Positions 25,807 to 32,292 of a stretch of DNA of 64,000 nucleotides are shown here, in pieces (within the stretch, counting starts at the first letter, position 1; the number at the start of each line of letters is the position of its first letter). Source of the stretch: Hahella sp. (GTDB taxonomy: Bacteria > Pseudomonadota > Gammaproteobacteria > Pseudomonadales > Oleiphilaceae). Below the pieces are notes generated by a model. It was given only the letters and a program-made list of their open reading frames with translations. It was not told the DNA's origin and made no database searches. The stretch lies in the NCBI GenBank assembly GCA_028280065.1, contig JANQMN010000053.1:100609-164608 (forward strand), read 5' to 3'. Both the position numbers and the translations under genes were made by a program.

Positions 25807-27576
25807 ATGGAATCGCAAGATACCAGCAAAGCCAATGTTGCTCCTGGTACCGATGACGAGCTGCAAAAACTCCGAACGTTGCTGCTTGGAGCTGAACAAG
25901 ACAAAGCGCTAAAGAAACTGGCGTCACAGGGAGACCTGCAACAGATTTCCAGTGTGTTATCGGAAGCGATGATTCAACGCAACAATAACGACGGCAGTAT
26001 CGCAGAAGCACTTGCGCCCATCATGGACGATGCATTCAATAGCGCCATCAATCGCAGTCCGGTAAAAATTTCTAATGCCATTTATCCAATTATCGGCCCC
26101 TCCATACGCAAGGCCGTTGCGAAAGCACTTTCAGAATTCGTGCAATCGCTCAACACTGTTTTAGAAAACAGCCTAAGTATTCGTGCCTGGGGCTGGCGCT
26201 ACCAAGCATGGCGTACAGGCATGCGTTATGGCGAGTTCGTGCTGTCCAAGACCATTGACTTTCGAGTGGAGCAAATTCTCTTGATTCACCGGGAGACCGG
26301 TCTGCTGCTGCATTCGGAAAGTCTTCCGGGTACCTTGGCAAGAGATCCTGATTTGGTGTCTTCGATGCTAACCGCTATCAACGACTTTGTGATGGACTCT
26401 TTTCAGGAACGAGAAGGAAGTGGAATAGAAAATGTTCAGGTCGGTCAGTTTACTCTACAGATTGAGGCAAGCCCCACCGCCATGCTGGTTGCAGCAGTTC
26501 GAGGCACTCCCGGTGAAGCGGTTCGCAATGTGTTGCGTCAGGCCATGGAACGTATTCATATGGTGTTTAATCAGGAGCTTCTGGAATTTACGGGAGAGGT
26601 CGAGGTCTTTCGAGGCGCTGCCGACATCCTACACCCCTGTTTAATCCAAAAGGCCAGAGAAAAAACTAAAACCAGCGCTCCCTGGCTTGGCATTATTGCA
26701 ATTGGAATAGTAATTGCCTTTTTGATTATCACCACCTATCACCGCTACGTCGCAGAGCAACAGCGGGAAGCAATTTTACATACCGTTTCGCAAACGCCTG
26801 GTTATGTGTTGCTGAGGCAAACCAGCTCGCTGAGTAATAAAACCATGCGTCTGGAGCTGCTCCGCGCGCCAAATAGCTTGCGTATTGAGAGCTTCAGACA
26901 ACAATTGGAGACAACCGGGTGGCAGATTAATGCCAAGGCTTGGTCTACCCCACTGGACCTGGCGAGCCATCTAAGCACATTTTTAGATGAAGTCATGCAG
27001 CTGCCAGACGGCGTGATAACTAAACTGGAAGGTGATACTTTGACTTTTTCGGGACTAATCGGCCAAGCAGACTACCAAAGATTGCAATCGTCTACCTTCT
27101 TAAACACCCATTTCAGCGATATTGATTTTTCACAGATGAAGATTCTCCCGCCCGCTCCGGAACCGACGCCACAGGAAGTTCAGGCCAAACGCTGGTTCGA
27201 ACTAAAGGCACAAATCGAAAATATTCAGTTAACCTTTATACCGAACGAAGCAAAACTAGCCGCCGGAGAAAAGAATAAATTGACTGCAATATTGGCGCAA
27301 CTTGCCGAGCTGGAGTATGCTCAACAAGTGCTCGCACCGCTAAAGTGGCAACTCATCATAACCGGGTTTGCCGATCGGACGGGTACCGATGCAATTAACG
27401 CCAAACTCAGTCTGGAACGTGCTGAAGTTGTAAAAGATCTATTAGTTGCCAACGGAGTCGAAAAAACTCGAATTGTTGCATTTGGAGCCGGATACGTAGA
27501 AGGTTCGACTCTGCCAGGCAAAAACCAGCGAATTGCGGATTTTAAGATTTTTCACACACCGATTGCGCGCAATTAA
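25807..27576 (+). CDS. Inner-membrane OmpA-like protein with a roadblock-like segment
   Basis: The 589-residue protein has, in order: the motif DELQKLRTLLLGAE (about 17-30); a helical region with YPIIGPSIRKAVAKAL (about 93-108); residues about 153-235 (VEQILLIHRETGLLLHSES, then DLVSSMLTAINDFV, then a strand-rich half with LQIEASPTAMLVAAVRG) that read like a roadblock/LC7 fold; one transmembrane helix (about 292-310); a BON-like stretch (about 350-420); and a C-terminal OmpA peptidoglycan-binding domain (about 455-589) with GFADRTG and LSLERAEVV. It probably spans the inner membrane with the roadblock part in the cytoplasm and OmpA gripping the cell wall. The next gene, a Ras-like GTPase, is its likely partner. 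The roadblock assignment is an inference. Confidence 0.75.
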   Translation: MESQDTSKANVAPGTDDELQKLRTLLLGAEQDKALKKLASQGDLQQISSVLSEAMIQRNNNDGSIAEALAPIMDDAFNSAINRSPVKISNAIYPIIGPSIRKAVAKALSEFVQSLNTVLENSLSIRAWGWRYQAWRTGMRYGEFVLSKTIDFRVEQILLIHRETGLLLHSESLPGTLARDPDLVSSMLTAINDFVMDSFQEREGSGIENVQVGQFTLQIEASPTAMLVAAVRGTPGEAVRNVLRQAMERIHMVFNQELLEFTGEVEVFRGAADILHPCLIQKAREKTKTSAPWLGIIAIGIVIAFLIITTYHRYVAEQQREAILHTVSQTPGYVLLRQTSSLSNKTMRLELLRAPNSLRIESFRQQLETTGWQINAKAWSTPLDLASHLSTFLDEVMQLPDGVITKLEGDTLTFSGLIGQADYQRLQSSTFLNTHFSDIDFSQMKILPPAPEPTPQEVQAKRWFELKAQIENIQLTFIPNEAKLAAGEKNKLTAILAQLAELEYAQQVLAPLKWQLIITGFADRTGTDAINAKLSLERAEVVKDLLVANGVEKTRIVAFGAGYVEGSTLPGKNQRIADFKIFHTPIARN

Positions 27577-27585
27577 GGATGCTCG

Positions 27586-28083
27586 ATGATCGCCAAAAAA
27601 ATCTGCTTGATCGGATCGTTTGCGGTTGGAAAAACCAGTTTGGTTAGGCGGTTTGTGGAAAGTATTTTTTCAGAAAAGTACCAAACGACGATTGGCGTCA
27701 AAATTGACAAAAAGATCGTTCAGATACCATCTCAAGATGTGCAACTAATGATCTGGGACATGGAAGGAAGGGATGAGTTCAGCCAACACCGAACAAGTTA
27801 TTTTCGAGGTGCGGCCGGTTATTTTCTGGTTATCGACAGCACCCGCCCGGAAACCCTGGAAGTAGCGCTGGAAACACAAGAGGAGTTACAGGGCCAACTG
27901 GGTGAGTTGCCATTTATAGCACTTATTACGAAGCGGGATCTGACGGAACAACGCAGACTCGATCCCCATAGACTTGCCACGATGGAAGAAAGTGGATGGG
28001 AGATATTGGAAACCAGCGCTAAAACCGGCATTAACGTAGAGCGTGCTTTTCAAAGATTGGCAGAAAAAATTCTAGACAGTTAG
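27586..28083 (+). CDS. Ras/Rab-like small GTPase
   Basis: The 165-residue single-domain GTPase has the P-loop GSFAVGKTSL (10-19), switch I threonine in YQTTIGVKI (T34/T35), switch II WDMEGRDEF (57-65), G4 as TKRD (115-118) and G5 ETSAKTG (142-148). Switch II departs from the Ras WDTAGQE form: the catalytic Gln position is Arg62, so intrinsic hydrolysis may be slow and a partner may be needed. The C-terminus has no prenylation-type cysteine, as expected in bacteria. It begins 9 bases after the OmpA-like gene, whose stop overlaps its AAGGA ribosome-binding site. It likely acts as a molecular switch with the upstream roadblock-like protein, as MglA does with MglB. Confidence 0.88.
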   Translation: MIAKKICLIGSFAVGKTSLVRRFVESIFSEKYQTTIGVKIDKKIVQIPSQDVQLMIWDMEGRDEFSQHRTSYFRGAAGYFLVIDSTRPETLEVALETQEELQGQLGELPFIALITKRDLTEQRRLDPHRLATMEESGWEILETSAKTGINVERAFQRLAEKILDS

Positions 28084-28148
28084 ATTCTCTTGAGGCCATC
28101 GTCGATGGGATATCCCAATGAGGCTGTCTACTTCCGGAGGGCGACTAA

Positions 28149-30350
28149 TTGATTACCGAGTCCATTTTTCGTGAATTAGGGATTCTGCTGATTCGAGTCG
28201 ACTTAACTACAGACAACGCAGTCAGTGAGTATCACCATATTGGCGAACCTCCAAGCTGGGCAGAAGACTTTTTGCCCTCTGAAAGTAAGACAATCCCTCT
28301 AACTGATATTTTTCCGTTCATCGAAAGCTTCATACCGGATGCAATCGCTTGCTGGAATGACAATGCTGCCGAGAAATGTCAATCCGGGGTCTGGACAGAA
28401 GTTGCTGCATCGTCCGTCCAATATCAGTTGGAAGCCCAGGCACTTAAAACGGATAACCAATACATCATTGCCATCACGAACCTGACGCCCACCTACCAGC
28501 TTCGTCAACACGTCTATCAAAAAGCCCGGGAAATAGCGCTAGCGAACGAAAAGCTAAAACTGCAACTCAACCAACGACAACGGCAACTCCAAACGCTAAT
28601 CGAAAAGACGATATCTGAACGCCAATCCGAAGAAGAACTTAACGACGTCGTAAAAGGTAGCGCCTCAGCTGTCATGATATGCAAACCGGACGGCGGCGTG
28701 GAAATCATCAACCAAGCCTTAATGGATATCTACTCGGTTAGCCATGAAAATCCGCTGCAGCACCGTTCATTACTCGCTCAATGGCTCAAAGAAGCTGAAA
28801 GCATTCACCCTGAAATCCATCGCGTGGTTGATTCGGGAGGTTATTGGGAAGGCGAGTTTGAAAGTGAAAGCAACGGTGAATCGAAGTGGATTAGACTCGC
28901 CATCGGGCCGGTTTTAGATAACGACGGCGGCATTGAGCATCTCGTCTGTATTGCTAACGATATGTCCGAATTACGGAAGAGTAACCGCGAAATCGAAAAA
29001 CTCACCGACTACGACCTGACAACTCAACTACCCAATCGGCGCCACTTTTGGAAACAGCTTACCAAGCATCTGGACAATTGTATCCGGCACAAATCATCTT
29101 TCGCATTGATATACATCGATATTGACCAGTTCAAACGGATAAATGAAGGGCTCGGCCACCATGGCGGCGACTTCTTACTTGCCACACTCGCTTCACGTCT
29201 CTCCAGAAGTGTAAAGCGTGACGATTTTATCGCTCACCTGGGCGGAGACGAGTTTGCACTAATCATCAATATGGCCCGTGAGGATATTGATCTGGGCAAA
29301 ATAGCATACCGCCTGATGGAGAAGATTAACAAACCCACACTCATCGAAGAGCAGAATGTGTCCGTGAGCGCCAGCGTCGGCATCGCGATACATCCGAGAG
29401 ATGGGCGAGACGCGACCAGCCTGATGAAAAATGCCGACCTTGCCATGTATCACGCCAAGGAAATGGGAAGAAATCAGTTTCAGCTTTACGCTCCCCATTT
29501 GGGCCAGCATTTTATGGGACGGCTCAAAGTGGAAAACCTTCTCCGTCAAGCGATAAATCAAGGCCAGTTTCGCCTCGAATACCAACCGCAAATCTGTACC
29601 GGCAAAAATCCGTATCTACGCATGGAAGCCCTTATTCGCTGGGATCACCCGGAAGAAGGCGTAATTCCACCTGGACAGTTTATCCCTATCGCTGAGGAAA
29701 ATGGTCTCATCATCGATATAGGCCGCTGGGTGCTGGAAACCGCCTGCCGACAGGCAAAGGAGTATGCTGACACAGGGCTCGATCTGGTGATGTCGGTCAA
29801 TGTTTCAGCCTTCCAGTTAAAGGACATTCATTTCCCCGCCACGGTTATTGAGGTCTTGAGTGAAATCGGCTTACCGGCGAAGTATTTGGAGCTGGAAATC
29901 ACGGAAACCACGGTAATGCAGGACCTGGATAAGGTCATAAATATTCTCAGGGAACTAAAAAAACACGGAATATCTATCGCTCTGGACGACTTTGGTTCAG
30001 GTTTCTCGTCACTCAACTATCTGAAGAACCTGCCCGTGGACAACTTGAAACTGGATCGCTCCTTTATTCATGAACTCCCCTATAGTGACGAGGGCAAAAC
30101 CATCACCGCGTCACTGATAAAACTTGCTCATGACCTGAATATGAAAGTGATCGCCGAAGGCGTGGAAAACAATCAACAGCTGGACCTGCTACTGGAACAA
30201 GGTTGCGATTACATTCAGGGCTACTTTTTCTATTACCCGCTCGATCCTCAAAAAATTCGCGACATCTTAACCATGCTTAAAGCGCAACCGAATTATAGTT
30301 GGATCGAATCCGTAAGTACCACAACATTAGCCAATAAACGTCAGAACTAA
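28149..30350 (+). CDS. PAS-GGDEF-EAL cyclic-di-GMP enzyme linked to the GTPase operon
   Basis: The 733-residue protein has an unrecognised N-terminal sensory segment (about 1-115, beginning SIFRELGILLIRVD), a coiled coil (about 125-165), a PAS domain (about 170-275), GGDEF (about 285-445, intact LGGDEFAL) and EAL (about 460-710, intact EALIRW and DDFGSGFSSL). Both catalytic signatures are present, so it may make and/or degrade c-di-GMP. It has no membrane helices. The start is TTG at 28149, preceded at 28135-28139 by GGAGG, which decides the start. It follows the GTPase by 65 bases, and a perfect 12-bp palindrome TGGGATATCCCA (28106-28117) lies between them. It may be the output of the GTPase module. 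Confidence 0.88.
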   Translation: MITESIFRELGILLIRVDLTTDNAVSEYHHIGEPPSWAEDFLPSESKTIPLTDIFPFIESFIPDAIACWNDNAAEKCQSGVWTEVAASSVQYQLEAQALKTDNQYIIAITNLTPTYQLRQHVYQKAREIALANEKLKLQLNQRQRQLQTLIEKTISERQSEEELNDVVKGSASAVMICKPDGGVEIINQALMDIYSVSHENPLQHRSLLAQWLKEAESIHPEIHRVVDSGGYWEGEFESESNGESKWIRLAIGPVLDNDGGIEHLVCIANDMSELRKSNREIEKLTDYDLTTQLPNRRHFWKQLTKHLDNCIRHKSSFALIYIDIDQFKRINEGLGHHGGDFLLATLASRLSRSVKRDDFIAHLGGDEFALIINMAREDIDLGKIAYRLMEKINKPTLIEEQNVSVSASVGIAIHPRDGRDATSLMKNADLAMYHAKEMGRNQFQLYAPHLGQHFMGRLKVENLLRQAINQGQFRLEYQPQICTGKNPYLRMEALIRWDHPEEGVIPPGQFIPIAEENGLIIDIGRWVLETACRQAKEYADTGLDLVMSVNVSAFQLKDIHFPATVIEVLSEIGLPAKYLELEITETTVMQDLDKVINILRELKKHGISIALDDFGSGFSSLNYLKNLPVDNLKLDRSFIHELPYSDEGKTITASLIKLAHDLNMKVIAEGVENNQQLDLLLEQGCDYIQGYFFYYPLDPQKIRDILTMLKAQPNYSWIESVSTTTLANKRQN

Positions 30351-30471
30351 CTGGCCGGCAAGCTCCTCAACACTTAATCACAGCCTAACAACCTGTCAAT
30401 AAAGAACAAATTGGCACAGAGCACAGTTTTTGGTCTATGCTTTTAGGAATAAGCCGATAACTGCGGAGCAA

Positions 30472-30924
30472 ATGATGGGAAAGAAATCTAAGAAGAATGT
30501 CGTCAAAGACAACATCACCAAAGTCAGCGACATAGTTTCAAAAGAACTGGAAAAAGCAACCGACCAAGTGCAAAGTGTAATCACCGATTTTCGCCAGCAG
30601 GCAGAAGACGTCCAAGCACAAATTAAAGAGCCAGTGCTGAAATTTGTTAGGGAAATTGAAGAGCTTCGTGAAAAAGAAACTAAACGAGTTCAGGATGAAT
30701 ATCAGCGGGTTATTAAGGAAATTAATACATTACAAGAGCAATTGCTGGATAAATTAGGGATTGCATCCAATAAGAAAACTGCCGCTGGCGAAACCACAAC
30801 AACGGCTAAAAAAACAAGGCGTAAAACATCTGCCAAGAAAACTAGCGCAAAGAAAACCAGCACTAGAAAAACTTCCGCCAAAAAGACTTCTGCTAAGAAG
30901 AGTTCAGTTAAAAAATCTAGCTAA
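30472..30924 (+). CDS. Phasin-like protein with histone H1-like lysine-rich tail
   Basis: I set the start at the ATG at 30472, with GCGGAG just upstream; the frame extends 14 codons further to a TTG. The product of about 150 residues is a helical, amphipathic N-terminal part (about 10-100: VSDIVSKELEKATDQVQSVI and following) of phasin-like character, then a Lys/Ser/Thr/Ala tail with about seven imperfect KKTSA repeats, resembling PhaF, AlgP and histone H1 tails. Such tails bind DNA non-specifically, and in PhaF they tether PHA granules to the nucleoid. PHA-granule association is plausible but unproven here. It is preceded by a 121-base gap and is probably monocistronic. Confidence 0.7.
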   Translation: MMGKKSKKNVVKDNITKVSDIVSKELEKATDQVQSVITDFRQQAEDVQAQIKEPVLKFVREIEELREKETKRVQDEYQRVIKEINTLQEQLLDKLGIASNKKTAAGETTTTAKKTRRKTSAKKTSAKKTSTRKTSAKKTSAKKSSVKKSS

Positions 30925-31175
30925 TTAAACTCATTCAGACTATTCATATTAAGGCGCCAGCAGAATTTAGCAGGCGCTTCTACTTCAAAGCAGCACAATC
31001 AACCCTGTCTGAAAAAATGCAATTAGAAGAACTACACAAAAGATTCTTTATAGTCTTCTATTGCTCACTATCCAACGTTAATAAACTTGACCATGGTCGG
31101 TATAGTCTATCCTTAACTAATTAAACCACATAAATTTGTTGGAATTTACTTAACTGTTTAAAAGGTTTATTAACT

Positions 31176-32246
31176 ATGCAAACAGAGTTAGAAGTCTTTA
31201 TTGGGACAAAAGCTCAGCTTATTAAGATGGCTCCCGTAATGCTCGAACTAGAAAAAAGAGGTATAGATTATTACTTTACCCTTACTGGCCAGCATGAAAA
31301 CACAATGAGCGACCTAATAAAATCCTTCGGTATAACTACTCTCCCAAAAGAATTCTTACCAATGAAAGAAGCTGATTCTAATTTGAAAATCCTTTTCTGG
31401 CTTTGGAACGCAGCAAAAAAGATTGTAACCAGCAAAAGAGTATTAACGAAACACGTAGTATTAGTACATGGTGATACGTTATCAACACTACTGGGTGCAA
31501 TTTATGCAAAAAAAATAGGCGGAATGGTAGGACATGTTGAAGCAGGCCTTCGTTCACAAAACTATTTCCACCCGTTCCCTGAAGAACTTATACGTGTTTT
31601 GGTCTCGAAGCTCACTGACTACCACTATTGCCCTGGAGATATCCCTTTAAATAACTTGCAGGGCGTTAGCGGGCAATTGATCGATACAAAAAAAAACACC
31701 ATTTTGGACACGATACAGCTAGCTGAATCAAAGCACTCCATGTTGCGTGAAAGCCATCCTTCATTTGCTGTTATTTCCATACACCGGTTCGAAAATTTGA
31801 ACAACGTCAGAAGGCTCCAAAAAATTGTCGATATTTTTCTGGAAATAAGTAAAGAGATCAGCCTCAAATTTATACTCCATCCGGTCACTACAAAAATACT
31901 AAAGAGGAAAAATCTTTACAGAAAGTTAAGTGAAGCTAAACACATCACTCTTTGCGAAAGGATGAACTATTTTGAATTTTCGAAACTTCTAGTGAACTCG
32001 AAGTTTTTGATTACTGACGGAGGCAGCAACCAAGAGGAAGCCCACTACATGGGGCTTCCATGTCTATTGATGCGAAATGCTACAGAAAGAAACGAAGGGC
32101 TAAATGAAAATGTTGTCTTGTCGAAGTATGATCACACTATCGTATGGGATTTCGTAAACACACACAAAGCAAAAGAATGGAAATTTAAAAAATTGCAGAC
32201 ATCATCACCTTCGAAAATCATAGTTGACCACTTGTGCACCATCTAG
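31176..32246 (+). CDS. UDP-N-acetylglucosamine 2-epimerase family protein (WecB-like)
   Basis: The 356-residue protein has the epimerase-2 fold motifs: FIGTKAQLIKMAPVM at the N-terminus (family GTRPEaIKMAP), GHVEAGLRSQNYFHPFPEE (about 125-143) with the conserved catalytic His/Glu, and TDGGSNQEEAHYMGLPCLLMR (about 281-301). It likely interconverts UDP-GlcNAc and UDP-ManNAc or a related UDP-HexNAc for surface polysaccharide. Some positions differ from WecB (GTK for GTR), so substrate is uncertain. It opens the AT-rich glycan island and is followed 46 bases later by the sulfatase/GDPD gene. Confidence 0.85.
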   Translation: MQTELEVFIGTKAQLIKMAPVMLELEKRGIDYYFTLTGQHENTMSDLIKSFGITTLPKEFLPMKEADSNLKILFWLWNAAKKIVTSKRVLTKHVVLVHGDTLSTLLGAIYAKKIGGMVGHVEAGLRSQNYFHPFPEELIRVLVSKLTDYHYCPGDIPLNNLQGVSGQLIDTKKNTILDTIQLAESKHSMLRESHPSFAVISIHRFENLNNVRRLQKIVDIFLEISKEISLKFILHPVTTKILKRKNLYRKLSEAKHITLCERMNYFEFSKLLVNSKFLITDGGSNQEEAHYMGLPCLLMRNATERNEGLNENVVLSKYDHTIVWDFVNTHKAKEWKFKKLQTSSPSKIIVDHLCTI

Positions 32247-32292
32247 TCTTTTCCAATTTTTCTATAGAAATCCCTAAGGGGTTTACTGAAGT

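Noticed and set aside
30780..30924. CRISPR or tandem DNA repeat array at the end of the phasin-like gene
   Set aside because: The repetition comes from in-frame KKTSA amino-acid repeats with variable codons, not from identical DNA repeats with spacers.
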